Shown: piece by piece, positions 8,394-16,539 of the stretch | Numbering within the stretch: the stretch's first letter is position 1 | Layout: each line of letters opens with the position of its first letter | DNA from: Deinococcus taeanensis | GTDB lineage: Bacteria; Deinococcota; Deinococci; Deinococcales; Deinococcaceae | Assembly: GCF_020229735.1 (NCBI RefSeq) | Contig: NZ_CP083455.1 | Coordinates: 1,887,001 to 1,951,000, forward strand | Direction of reading: 5' to 3' | DNA: 64,000 bases | Notes under the pieces: model-generated | What the model was told of the DNA's origin: nothing | What the model saw: the letters and a program-made list of their open reading frames with translations, nothing else | Database searches by the model: none | Made by a program: the position numbers and the translations under genes

Positions 8394-9956
8394 GTGGCAG
8401 CAACGACGGGCAGGAAACGGGCGCTCATCTCGGTGAGCGACAAGAGTGGGGTTGTCGAGTTCGCACGCCAGCTCGCCGAGCGCGGCTGGGAGATTCTGAG
8501 TACAGGCGGCACGTACCAGAGCATCGTGCAGGCGGGAATTGAGGCGCGGCAGGTGAGTGACGTGACCGGCTTCCCCGAGATGCTCGACGGCCGCGTGAAG
8601 ACGCTGCATCCGGCGGTGCACGGCGGCATTCTGGCGCGCCGGGACGAAGCCCACCTGGGGCAGCTGTCACAGCATGGAATCGGCACGATCGACCTGGTGT
8701 GCGTAAACCTGTACCCGTTCCGGGAGACGGTGGCGCGCGGCGCACCGGACGGGGACGTGATTGAGAACATCGATATTGGCGGTCCGGCCATGATCCGCTC
8801 GGCCGCGAAGAACCACGCGGGCGTGCTGGTGCTCGTGGACCCGGCGGACTACCCGGTGGCGCTGCAGGATGAGGTCAGTGACGCCGAGCGGCGCCGCCTC
8901 GCTGCGAAGGCGTACCGGCACACCAGTGAGTACGACGCGGCGATCACCGCCTACCTGGAAGGCACGAGCGCTGAGCTGCCCACCGCACTGCCGGAACGGC
9001 TCACGCTGCGCCTGACCCGCGCCGCTCAGGTGCGCTACGGCGAGAACCCGCACCAGCCGGGCGCCATCTACCGCCTGGGCGGCGCTCAGGGCCCGGTGAT
9101 TGACGCGCAGGTCGTGGCGGGCAAACCCATGAGTTTCAACAACTACGCCGATGCGGACGCCGCGTGGTCGCTGTGCCAGGAACTTGCGGCGCAGGAGGCG
9201 GCTCTTGCGGAGCACGCGGCGGTCTGCGTGGCGGTCAAGCATGCCAACCCGTGCGGCGTGGCAGTAGCGGCGGATGTGAAGACGGCCTGGGAGCGGGCGA
9301 GGGATGCGGACACGCTGAGCGTGTTCGGCGGCGTGGTGGCCGTGAGTGCGCCAGTGACGCTCGAGGCGGCCCAGGCGACGCGCGGCACGTTCCTGGAGGT
9401 CCTGATCGCGCCGGAGGTCACGCCGGAGGCCGTGGCGTGGTTCGCGGAGAAGAAACCGGACCTGCGGGTGCTGGTGGCCGCGCCGGCGCAGAGCGTGAGT
9501 GTGCTGGACGTGCGCCCGCTGACCGGAGGGTTCGCCGTGCAGGAACGCGACGCGCGGCCCTGGGATGACCTGTGCCCCGAAGTGGTGACGCAGCGTGAAC
9601 CGACCGAGCAGGAGTGGCTGGACCTGCGGTTCGCGTGGGCGACCGTGAAGCACGCCCGCAGCAACGCCGTGGTCCTGGCGAAGGAGGGTGTGACGGTGGG
9701 GCTGGGTGCGGGCGCGGTCAGCCGCATCTGGGCGGCCGAGCGGGCCGTGGCGAACGCCGGAGAGAAGGCACGCGGCGCCGTGCTCGCCTCGGAGGCGTTC
9801 TTCCCGTTTGATGACGTGGTGCGCCTGGCGGCGGGCGTGGGTGTCACGGCGATTCTTCAGCCGGGCGGCGCGAAACGCGACCCGGAAGTTATCGCGGCGT
9901 GCAACGAACTGGGCATCAGCATGGTGTTCACCGGGTCCCGGCACTTCCGGCACTGA
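8394..9956 (+). CDS. purH: Bifunctional AICAR formyltransferase/IMP cyclohydrolase
   Basis: A 520-residue cytoplasmic enzyme for the last two steps of IMP synthesis: 10-formyl-THF-dependent formylation of AICAR (ZMP), then ring closure. The N-terminal MGS-like cyclohydrolase domain has [10 protein letters not shown] near residue 9 and [17 protein letters not shown] near 124. The transformylase domain shows RYGENPHQ and the catalytic VKHANPCG near 283. The C-terminus ends [14 protein letters not shown], as in the family. Full length. The GTG start has GGAGG five bases upstream. The ZTP riboswitch in its leader senses its own substrate, a direct feedback logic. Confidence 0.96.
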   Translation: MAATTGRKRALISVSDKSGVVEFARQLAERGWEILSTGGTYQSIVQAGIEARQVSDVTGFPEMLDGRVKTLHPAVHGGILARRDEAHLGQLSQHGIGTIDLVCVNLYPFRETVARGAPDGDVIENIDIGGPAMIRSAAKNHAGVLVLVDPADYPVALQDEVSDAERRRLAAKAYRHTSEYDAAITAYLEGTSAELPTALPERLTLRLTRAAQVRYGENPHQPGAIYRLGGAQGPVIDAQVVAGKPMSFNNYADADAAWSLCQELAAQEAALAEHAAVCVAVKHANPCGVAVAADVKTAWERARDADTLSVFGGVVAVSAPVTLEAAQATRGTFLEVLIAPEVTPEAVAWFAEKKPDLRVLVAAPAQSVSVLDVRPLTGGFAVQERDARPWDDLCPEVVTQREPTEQEWLDLRFAWATVKHARSNAVVLAKEGVTVGLGAGAVSRIWAAERAVANAGEKARGAVLASEAFFPFDDVVRLAAGVGVTAILQPGGAKRDPEVIAACNELGISMVFTGSRHFRH

Positions 9957-9974
9957 GTCAACGGTCCTTTCAAT

Positions 9975-9990
9975 TTCAACCTTCCCGGGT
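9975..9990 (+). repeat. 16-base direct repeat, copy 1
   Basis: TTCAACCTTCCCGGGT, found again exactly at 10279-10294. This copy overlaps the left arm of the purH terminator. Confidence 0.5.
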
Positions 9991-10021
9991 GAGCGTGGCG
10001 GCGCTCACCCTCTGTGTTCTG
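9987..10021 (+). terminator. purH terminator
   Basis: GGGTGAGCG (9987-9995) and CGCTCACCC (10002-10010) pair perfectly over a six-base loop, followed by a T-rich stretch. It lies 31 bases after the purH stop. Confidence 0.7.
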
Positions 10022-10526
10022 TGCCGGGGCTCCCACTGGCTTCACCGGTCCCTCAGCGGCCGCCCCGACAGGAGTTGCTTGCCGCAAACATGCCGCCCGG
10101 GCCGCTCCCAGCTCCCTCAGGCCTGACCCGGCCCCCTGCGCCTTCACGCGGCGTCCTGGGCAGTCAGGAAGGGTGTCAGCACCCGACTGCAGTCCCCGCT
10201 TTACCGCCAGCATGACCTGCAGCTGCTCGCCTTCGTCGTGTCCACTCACCGGCACGCTGCGACCCGGCGGCGCGCACCTTCAACCTTCCCGGGTACAGGT
10301 TGGCACACGGACCACACTGCCTGGACGACCTGCGGCTCCTGGGGCGTTCCTGGCGATCAGGGGAGCCGGTGGGTTCCTGCGGCGCCTGCTGATCTGGAAT
10401 GACCTGCGACTGGGGTGACCACCACGGGTGACGTTCACCGAGGTGGTCAAGCAAGATGAACTGCGCGGCCGACCCGTCACCCTCGGCCACCGTGGTCAGA
10501 GCGCTCAGTGCTGGGCCCCCAGCAAC
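10022..10526. other. Gene-poor interval after purH
   Basis: About 500 bases without a frame I would call a gene. Open frames on both strands are proline, arginine and serine-rich shadows with no domain. It carries the second copy of the 16-base repeat. No transposase remnant or tRNA is recognised. Confidence 0.4.
10279..10294 (+). repeat. 16-base direct repeat, copy 2
   Basis: TTCAACCTTCCCGGGT, identical to 9975-9990 and 304 bases away. A degenerate relative, AACCTTCCAGGGTT, occurs near 63245 in another gene-poor interval. Confidence 0.5.
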
Positions 10527-10560
10527 AGGGCCGGGCCAGCATTTGAACTGGCCCGGCCCT
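10527..10560. terminator. Strong hairpin after the DUF4258-like gene
   Basis: AGGGCCGGGCCAG (10527-10539) and its exact complement at 10548-10560 form a 13-pair stem with an eight-base loop. There is no T-run on either side. It is placed to terminate the minus-strand gene ending at 10589. Confidence 0.65.
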
Positions 10561-10588
10561 GGACTGGCGCATGGTACCGGCTGGCGTG

Positions 10589-11263
10589 TCAGGCGCTTTT
10601 CTTCCAGCGTCCCTTGCTGCGGTGTCCGACGCGGCTGCCGGCGTGGGCCGTGCGGGCGCGGACCTGTTCGTCGTCATAGCGGAGCATCACGGCCAGCCGG
10701 GCGCGGCTGATGATGTGATGGGGGTGCTTCGGGACGAACGCCGTGACAATATCCACGTGGCCGTCACGCTGCGGCTCGGCCACCACGTGCAGCGGCAGGG
10801 CCACGCCGCACGCTTCGAAGTACCCGCACACCAGCCAGCGGCGCTCCTGGGTGTACACGGCCCGCACCCGGCCGGTCAGCAGGACGTTGAGGACGTCGTG
10901 CTCCAGGAACCCCTCGGCGCGGGCGTGCCCGATCGCGTGGGAGCACAGGTGGTAGCGTCCGTCATACACCGCGTCACGCAGGCGCGCGTGGGCCTGCGCG
11001 AGGCTGAAGTCATCGGTGCTGACCCCGGCAAGATCCGCCTGACGCTGCGCTTTCAGGGGGGCCTGCACGCGCGCCGGGCGGGTGGGGGGTGGTTCAGGGG
11101 CGCGGCGCGCCGCTTTTTCAGCGCGGGCCAGCTGGGCGCGCAGGGCAAGCAGGTCCGCGCTGGCCTGCAGCTCGGTTCCGCCCTGGGGCGCACGGGCAGG
11201 TTCGGACGGCCGGGCGCGGCGGGGGGGCGGGGTCACTCCCGGTTTGCTGGACTGTTTGGTCAC
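10589..11263 (-). CDS. DUF4258-like domain protein with disordered N-terminus
   Basis: A 224-residue protein. Residues 1-80 are rich in Pro, Arg, Ala and Lys and look disordered. The rest resembles DUF4258: CSHAIGHARAEGFLEHDVLNVLLTG, then RRWLVCGYFEACGVALPLHVV and DGHVDIVTAFVP, the helix followed by a small beta sheet seen in that family. DUF4258 proteins are distant relatives of toxin-like RelE/BrnT folds, but no antitoxin gene is adjacent, so I do not call it a toxin. Start GTG 11263 has GGAGGTGT upstream; the open frame to 11407 lacks one. The Arg/Lys-rich tail could bind nucleic acid (inference). Confidence 0.6.
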   Translation of the reverse strand: MTKQSSKPGVTPPPRRARPSEPARAPQGGTELQASADLLALRAQLARAEKAARRAPEPPPTRPARVQAPLKAQRQADLAGVSTDDFSLAQAHARLRDAVYDGRYHLCSHAIGHARAEGFLEHDVLNVLLTGRVRAVYTQERRWLVCGYFEACGVALPLHVVAEPQRDGHVDIVTAFVPKHPHHIISRARLAVMLRYDDEQVRARTAHAGSRVGHRSKGRWKKSA

Positions 11264-11536
11264 GGCGACACACCTCCGGTGGTTCTGCGCTGTGGCGGCC
11301 TGTGGGCGGCCGCCCTTCCCTAAAAGAAAAGGCCCCTCAAACACGGCTTCGTGTCTGTGGGGAGGCAGGCGGCGTACCCTGTTCAGGGCATGCGTGCAGC
11401 ATAGCACGCGCGCCCCGGTGGCCGTGTGACGGCCGGTGCAGACACGGCCCGGCGGGCGTCACTAGGCTGGGGCCAGCCTCATCCTGCTGGTGCCCGGAGT
11501 TGCCCCATTCCCCATTCCACGCCTGGAGGTCACCTC

Positions 11537-12397
11537 ATGATCCGACCCATGCTGGCCACTGATGTACCCGATGTTCTCGCGCTGCTGACCTGGATGGATG
11601 ACGCCCCTGAACGCGAGGTGTTCTCCCCTGCCGCCCGTGACGCCCGCGAACTTCAGATCGAATGCGAGGACAGCACCTGCCTGGTGGACGTCGACGACGA
11701 AGGCGTTCTGGCGTACTGCGCGTTGTCTCCCTTCCGCGACGGCCTGGTGCTGGAGGGTCCCATCAGTGACGGCGGGCACGTGGCGACGCTCCTGGCCCGC
11801 GCCGTGGAGCACAGCGACGGCCTGCCCGTGTACGCCTTTGCGGCGCAGGACAACCTGCCGGTCCGCGAGGCACTTGAGCACGCCGGGTTTGCGCCCATGC
11901 ACACCACGGACTTCTACTCCGCCCCGCTGGACCGGCTCACGCCCCTTGCCTGCGCGCCGGCCGGGCACCGCATCACGCGGCACCTGTCGTTCACCGCGTA
12001 CCGGGAACTGTTCAAGGCCAGCGAAGATGCCTGGGCGGGCCGCCTGAACTGGACGCCCGAGCAGTTCGACGAGCATTTCGCCCGGGACGACGTGCGGCTG
12101 GTGGCGCTGCTGCGCGGCGACCAGCCGGTGGGCTTCGCGGAACTGGAGTTCAGTGTGGAGGACGCCCGCGCGGACGTTACGTACATTGCCGTTCACCCGG
12201 CCGAACGCGGGCAGGGGTATGGCCTGAACCTCCTGGCGCTGGCTGCCGCGGAAGCCGAAACTCACCCGGAGGTGCGCTGCCTGCGCGTGCGTGCACACGA
12301 CCATATGAAAGCGGCGCGCGCCCTATACGCCCGCGCGGGCTTCACGCACTGCCGCAGCGTCGTGACGTACATGCGTGACGGCGAGGAGGACGTGTAG
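11537..12397 (+). CDS. Tandem GNAT-family acetyltransferase
   Basis: A 286-residue protein with two GNAT folds. The N-terminal half (MIRPMLATDVPDVLALL onward, to about residue 135) is degenerate. The C-terminal half holds a proper acetyl-CoA site: YIAVHPAERGQGYGLNLL near residues 216-233 and a closing ARALYARAGFTHCRS. Tandem GNATs are common in Deinococcus and the substrate is usually unknown. Start ATG 11537 follows GGAGGTCACCTC, a good ribosome-binding site, so this mRNA has a leader, unlike many neighbours. Confidence 0.85.
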   Translation: MIRPMLATDVPDVLALLTWMDDAPEREVFSPAARDARELQIECEDSTCLVDVDDEGVLAYCALSPFRDGLVLEGPISDGGHVATLLARAVEHSDGLPVYAFAAQDNLPVREALEHAGFAPMHTTDFYSAPLDRLTPLACAPAGHRITRHLSFTAYRELFKASEDAWAGRLNWTPEQFDEHFARDDVRLVALLRGDQPVGFAELEFSVEDARADVTYIAVHPAERGQGYGLNLLALAAAEAETHPEVRCLRVRAHDHMKAARALYARAGFTHCRSVVTYMRDGEEDV

Positions 12398-12454
12398 CCC
12401 CCACCGGGCCGGGGAATCCCGCGGGGGCCACAGAAGGGCCCGCCCGGCGCGGGG

Positions 12455-12460
12455 TACGCT
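12455..12460 (+). promoter_or_regulatory. -10 element
   Basis: TACGCT ends eight bases before ATG 12469. Confidence 0.4.
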
Positions 12461-12468
12461 GCGCCCCT

Positions 12469-12777
12469 ATGGGCAAGAAGGATCGGCGGTCCCCTCAGCT
12501 GGCGTTCGTGACCCTGCGGGACATGCCGGGCACCCGCGTGATGTTCTGGGTGGTGGACACCTGCCCGTACTGCGCAGAGCGGCACGTGCATGTCATCGGT
12601 AATCTCCGCACCGCCGAGCCGGTGGACGCCCTGGGAGAGATTCCCGCGCCGTGCCAGCCGGAACGCACCTACATCCTGAGCCTGCCGCCCAAATCAAAAC
12701 GCAAGGGCAGTAAGGACGAACGCCGCAAAGCGCGGCGGGACGCAAAGCGTGGCGCCCTGGACGACGACACCTGGTAG
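12469..12777 (+). CDS. Small protein with a CPYC motif and basic tail
   Basis: A 102-residue protein of unknown function. It contains DTCPYCAERHVHVIG near residues 28-42, a CxxC plus His pattern that could bind zinc or be redox-active, with a further Cys near 64. The last 30 residues are strongly basic (PPKSKRKGSKDERRKARRDA), suggesting nucleic-acid or ribosome contact. Not thioredoxin-like beyond the CPYC. It converges with the hydrolase at 12796, 18 bases away. Confidence 0.6.
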   Translation: MGKKDRRSPQLAFVTLRDMPGTRVMFWVVDTCPYCAERHVHVIGNLRTAEPVDALGEIPAPCQPERTYILSLPPKSKRKGSKDERRKARRDAKRGALDDDTW

Positions 12778-12795
12778 TCCGGACGGTCTGGGGTC

Positions 12796-14214
12796 CTAGC
12801 GCCGCAGAGGCCGCAGCCAGTCGCGAATCCAGCGGGCCACCTGGTCACTCGTGGCGGTGGTGATGTCCAGGTGCGCCGCACGCGGCAGGGTGTGCACGGT
12901 CAGCGTGGCGCGCGTGCCGCGGACGTACTCTCGGTACTGGGCTTCGGTCGTGACGCCCTCGGCCGCCGCGACGCCCAGCACAGGCAGGCTCAGGGTGCGG
13001 GCGTGCCACACCGGCAGGGACCGCTCGAACGGCGTGCCGCGCGTCTCTGTGCGGGCCGCGGCAAGATCCAGGGCCAGGCGGTTCGGAAAGTACCACTCGC
13101 TGTAATCTCCCAGCGGGCCAATGTACCGGCGCGCAAAATCGGCCGCGTCGGTCAGCTGCGCAGGGTCACTCTGCCACCCCACCGGGCGCCTGGGGTCCTG
13201 CGGGCCGGTAATCCAGCGGCTGTCCTTGCCGCCCAGCGCCATGGTGGGCAGGAAGGGGGCGTCCACCGCGTTCGTGGCGCGCCCGGCTTTGAGGGCCAGG
13301 AAGGGAATCAGGGCGTACCGCTGGTCGATCTGCGTGAACGCCGCGGCGAGGTTCGTGGCGGGAAAGCGGGTCAGGCCGCCGGTGGGGGCGGGCGCGTCGG
13401 GTTGCAGGGCGGCCAGGCGGGCCTGCGCGGCGGCGCGGCTGGCGAGGGTCGGTCCGAAGAACAGGGTGTTCACGTACGGGTCGCGTGCCAGGCCCTGAAG
13501 GCCGGGCAGGGCGCCGATCGGGTTCGTGGCGCCCTGCTCGTACTGCTGAGCGGTGAGGGGCTGGCCACTCATCAGACCTGGCAGGCCGTCGAGCATCACG
13601 AGGCCACGCACGTCGGCGGCGCCAGGTGTGCCGCTGAAGTCGTACGCGGCGTACAGACCGGTCAGGGTGCCGCCCATGGAGTGACCCCCGATAAAGACGT
13701 TCGGGGTGAGTGTGCGGGCGGCCTGGACGGCCACGCGCCAGTCGCGCAGCGTGACGTCCAGGCCCCAGTCCTTGAGGTACGGCACGCTGGCCGGGTCGCG
13801 CACCGGCAGGCCCTCCCGCACGATGCGCTGCAGTTGCGTCATGCTGCTGGTCAGCAGCGGGGCGTGGTCTTCCAGGAGGTTGGCGCGGCGGTCCACGGCC
13901 CACACGGCCAGGGTGGGGTCCAGGGTCACGAGTTGCCGGGCCAGCCGGTCGAAACTGGCCGCGCCACCCAGGAAGCCCGGCATCAGCAGCAGCACGGCCT
14001 GGGGACGGGCCGGACCGTACCGGACAGTGATGCTGGCGTTGAGGTTCGCGGGGGTGCCGGGCACGGGCAGGCCCGGCTGCACGACCCGCACGGCAGGCAC
14101 GCGGTTCAGGGTGGCGGCACTCTGGGCGTTCAGCGGCGCGGCGGGTACGGCGCGGGCTGTGGTGGTGGCCAGGGTCACACCGAGCAGGGCGGCACAGGAC
14201 AGGGATCGGCGCAT
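12796..14214 (-). CDS. Secreted alpha/beta hydrolase
   Basis: A 472-residue exported hydrolase. Residues 1-22 form a signal peptide (MRRSLSCAALLGVTLATTTARA). The alpha/beta core begins near 70 with VLLLMPGFLGGAASFDRLA, an oxyanion-hole type block. The nucleophile elbow IGGHSMGG is near residue 175, VLGVAAAEG near 420 may hold the acid region, and RAAHLDITTATSDQVARWI near 447 supplies the likely catalytic His. Longer than simple lipases, with an inserted lid-like region from about 215 to 400. Substrate unknown; esterase or lipase is the reasonable guess. Confidence 0.78.
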   Translation of the reverse strand: MRRSLSCAALLGVTLATTTARAVPAAPLNAQSAATLNRVPAVRVVQPGLPVPGTPANLNASITVRYGPARPQAVLLLMPGFLGGAASFDRLARQLVTLDPTLAVWAVDRRANLLEDHAPLLTSSMTQLQRIVREGLPVRDPASVPYLKDWGLDVTLRDWRVAVQAARTLTPNVFIGGHSMGGTLTGLYAAYDFSGTPGAADVRGLVMLDGLPGLMSGQPLTAQQYEQGATNPIGALPGLQGLARDPYVNTLFFGPTLASRAAAQARLAALQPDAPAPTGGLTRFPATNLAAAFTQIDQRYALIPFLALKAGRATNAVDAPFLPTMALGGKDSRWITGPQDPRRPVGWQSDPAQLTDAADFARRYIGPLGDYSEWYFPNRLALDLAAARTETRGTPFERSLPVWHARTLSLPVLGVAAAEGVTTEAQYREYVRGTRATLTVHTLPRAAHLDITTATSDQVARWIRDWLRPLRR

Positions 14215-14310
14215 GGGGCCATGCTCCGGGCACGCGGCCCGGCCGACGGTAACGCAGGTAACGGCAGTTCTTCCGGTTTTCCGGAGACGCCCCTCATGAA
14301 GCCGGGGCGT

Positions 14311-14334
14311 GAAGTGCGGGGGGCCCTGCGCTTC
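14311..14334 (-). terminator. Possible terminator after the 14364 gene
   Basis: GAAGTGCGG (from 14311) pairs with CTGCGCTTC (to 14334) with wobble. No T-run on the minus strand, so the call is weak. Confidence 0.35.
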
Positions 14335-14363
14335 ATCTGGCCCGTCAGGCAGAGGCGGGGCGG

Positions 14364-15140
14364 TCAGTCCTGTCCGGGCGTGTACTTGTCCTGCAGGTAA
14401 CGGGTGCGCGACTGCTGGTCGCGGCGGCGGGCCTGAGCGTGCACGCGGCTCACCTCGGTCATGCGCTGCTCGATCAGGTGCAGCTGCCGCAGGAGTTCCT
14501 GGTCATCGCGGCCCTGCGGGGGGGCGTCGTGATAGGCACTCAGGACCTGGGGCAGGTCCTCGCGCGCGGCCTGCCGGGCGTCGAAGGCGTCGCGGGTCAG
14601 GGTGCCGGCGTCGCGCGTGGCGCGCAGGGCGTCACGGGTGGCGGTCACGGCGCTGTGAAAGGCCCGCAGCGTGGGGGCGGGCAAGGCGCGCTCGTGGCGC
14701 CGCAGGAGGTGCACGAGGTCCTGTTCGTCCGGCGGGCCGGTCTCCAGGGTGACAGGCTCGGCGGGTGGAGCGCGCAGCAGCATGCGGGCGCGGCGGGCAC
14801 TCCAGCCGGTCAGGGCGAGACTCAGCAGCAGGGTGAGGCCCAGAAGCCATCCGGCGAGGTCGCTGCCCGACGCCACGCCGATGCCCAGCAGCACCGTCAG
14901 GGTGGCCAGGAAAGACAGGGCCAGCAGGGTCAGGAGCAGCAGGACGCCCAGGCCGGCGGCGCGGCGTGCGCCGTGCATGCCGCGCTGCACGGCAGCGGCC
15001 GGGTCGGGAAGGCCGGACATGAGCTGCCAGGGGTCCTGGGGCGGACGGGCTGGCCAGGATTGCGCGGGGCGCAGCAGCACCCGGACGGCCCGGCTGCCGG
15101 TCCGGGCTGCGCCCAGAACGCGTTTCAGGGTTCGAGCCAT
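14364..15140 (-). CDS. Membrane protein with a helical C-terminal domain
   Basis: A 259-residue protein. Two adjacent hydrophobic helices (about residues 67-90 and 98-117) are followed by a long charged helical region rich in Arg, Asp and Gln, probably coiled coil, ending YLQDKYTPGQD. No domain recognised. ATG 15140 overlaps the last 16 bases of mug, so the two are translationally coupled and probably the end of an operon with the molybdoenzyme and mug. Confidence 0.6.
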   Translation of the reverse strand: MARTLKRVLGAARTGSRAVRVLLRPAQSWPARPPQDPWQLMSGLPDPAAAVQRGMHGARRAAGLGVLLLLTLLALSFLATLTVLLGIGVASGSDLAGWLLGLTLLLSLALTGWSARRARMLLRAPPAEPVTLETGPPDEQDLVHLLRRHERALPAPTLRAFHSAVTATRDALRATRDAGTLTRDAFDARQAAREDLPQVLSAYHDAPPQGRDDQELLRQLHLIEQRMTEVSRVHAQARRRDQQSRTRYLQDKYTPGQD

Positions 15141-15658
15141 GCTGCCGGTACGCGCCCGGCGCCGTCCGGGTTCCCGTGCAGGGCGTGCACGCGGTCGGCC
15201 AGCGCCTGCCAGGGCGCGAGCTGGAAGTGCGTGTGGCCCAGGGGGCTGGTGCTGGGCATCACCCACAGTTCGCACCCCTCGAGCCTTTGGGTCTGCTCGC
15301 CGTACGAAAGGCGCCCGGTGGGAAGACCCAGGGTTTCGGACGCGCCGCGTTTGCTGGTGAACGCCACCAGCTGCGGCTGGTGCGAGCGGAGTTTCGCGCG
15401 GAGTTCCTCAGGCGCCCACGCTTCGCCGGGCAGGGCGGCGTCCACGCCACTGTGGCGTTTGGCCACGTCCGTCAGGCCGATCCCGTAGGTGGGCAGCAGG
15501 GGGTACTCACGCGGGTCGAGCTGCCGGGGCGTGAGGCCCACCTCGTGCAGGGTGCGCCAGAAACGGTTGCCGGGGTTGGCATAGTAGGCGCGGGCTGCGG
15601 CACTGATGCGGCTGGGTGCAGTGCCCACCAGGACCAGGGTCAGGCCGGGGCGCAGCAC
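15125..15658 (-). CDS. mug: Mismatch-specific uracil-DNA glycosylase
   Basis: At least 177 residues, a base-excision repair enzyme that removes uracil or related bases from mispairs. Motif 1 is GTAPS near residue 12, without the Asn of E. coli Mug. It continues YYANPGNRFWRTLHEVGLTP and GIGLTDVAKRHSG near 60-71; the MUG of D. radiodurans is reported to use an Asp outside motif 1, and Asp64 here is a candidate. The GTG at 15658 is the first standard start but lacks a ribosome-binding site. The frame continues upstream as PDLTGSGEYIVPD to an ACG at 15713-15715 placed ten bases after GGAGGAA. The true start may be that ACG. Acts downstream of the molybdoenzyme gene. Confidence 0.85.
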   Translation of the reverse strand: MLRPGLTLVLVGTAPSRISAAARAYYANPGNRFWRTLHEVGLTPRQLDPREYPLLPTYGIGLTDVAKRHSGVDAALPGEAWAPEELRAKLRSHQPQLVAFTSKRGASETLGLPTGRLSYGEQTQRLEGCELWVMPSTSPLGHTHFQLAPWQALADRVHALHGNPDGAGRVPAAWLEP

Positions 15659-15707
15659 ATCCGGGACGATGTACTCGCCGCTGCCGGTGAGGTCCGGTAC
15701 GGGGGGG

Positions 15708-16304
15708 TCAGTCGTCGTCGTAACGTTCCTCCACGAAGGGATCGCCGCGCATGTGGTACCCGTTGCGTTCCCAGAAGCCGGGCTGGTCGGCCGGCATGAA
15801 TTCCAGCCCGGTGAGCCATTTGGCGCTCTTCCAGAAGTACAGGTGCGGCACCACCAGCCGCAGGGGCCCGCCGTGCTCGGCGTCCAGCGGCTGACCGTCG
15901 AAGGTGTGGGCGAGCAGGTTCCCGGGCCGCAGGAAGTCGTCCAGAGAGAGGTTGGTGGTGTAGCCGCCGACCGAGTGCTGCATGACGTGCGTGGCGCCGG
16001 GTTTCAGCTGGATGTGCGCCATCAGGTCCGTGACGCGCACCCCGGTCCAGGTGGTGTCCAGTTTGCTCCAGTGGGTGACGCAGTGAATGTCGTACGTGAG
16101 GGTCGTCTGCGGCAGCGCCATCAGGTCCGCCCAGGTGAAGGTGTGTTCCTCGGCCAGTCCGCTGATGCGGATCACGACGTCGTCCGGCGCGTAGTGCTGC
16201 GTGGGCCCGTACGTGAGCACCGGGAAGCGGGTGGTGAGGGTCTGCCCGGGCGGCACGCGCCCGCCCATGTCACTGTCGGGCTTCTTGAAGAACTTGCCAA
16301 GCAT
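15708..16304 (-). CDS. Sulfite-oxidase-like molybdopterin oxidoreductase
   Basis: A 198-residue cytoplasmic protein of the sulfite oxidase/YuiH-like molybdopterin-binding family. Visible blocks: FTWADLMALPQTTLTYDIHCVTHWSKLDTTW with the Cys that ligates Mo (near residue 76), then SVGGYTTNLSLDDFL, GQPLDAEHGGPLRLVVPHLYFWKSAKW and the terminal GLEFMPADQPGFWERNGYH. There is no Tat or Sec signal, so it acts inside the cell. Natural substrate unknown. The start MLGKFFKKPDSD at 16304 gives the usual short N-terminus; the longer frame to 16514 is shadow. The stop overlaps the possible ACG start of mug. Confidence 0.85.
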   Translation of the reverse strand: MLGKFFKKPDSDMGGRVPPGQTLTTRFPVLTYGPTQHYAPDDVVIRISGLAEEHTFTWADLMALPQTTLTYDIHCVTHWSKLDTTWTGVRVTDLMAHIQLKPGATHVMQHSVGGYTTNLSLDDFLRPGNLLAHTFDGQPLDAEHGGPLRLVVPHLYFWKSAKWLTGLEFMPADQPGFWERNGYHMRGDPFVEERYDDD

Positions 16305-16539
16305 GCCGCATTCAACCGTGTGTGACCGCGGCCGGAGCAGGGGCCAGCGCACGATTGCGGCCCAACATGAAGTGTTTCGATAGGTGCGCCGGGCGGCGGT
16401 GACGAATGCCTCTGTGTGCCTGGGCAGCGATGGTGTACGCTGAACACCAAGTCCGGGGCCTCTTCTTCCCCCGGCGGTGACAGAGGCGACCGGCCCCCCC
16501 GCACCCGCACCCATGCGGGATCAAGGAGCGAAGAGTCCC

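Noticed and set aside
10176..10490. Minus-strand open frame of 104 codons in the gap after purH
   Set aside because: No domain, no ribosome-binding site, skewed Arg/Pro/Gln composition typical of shadow frames.
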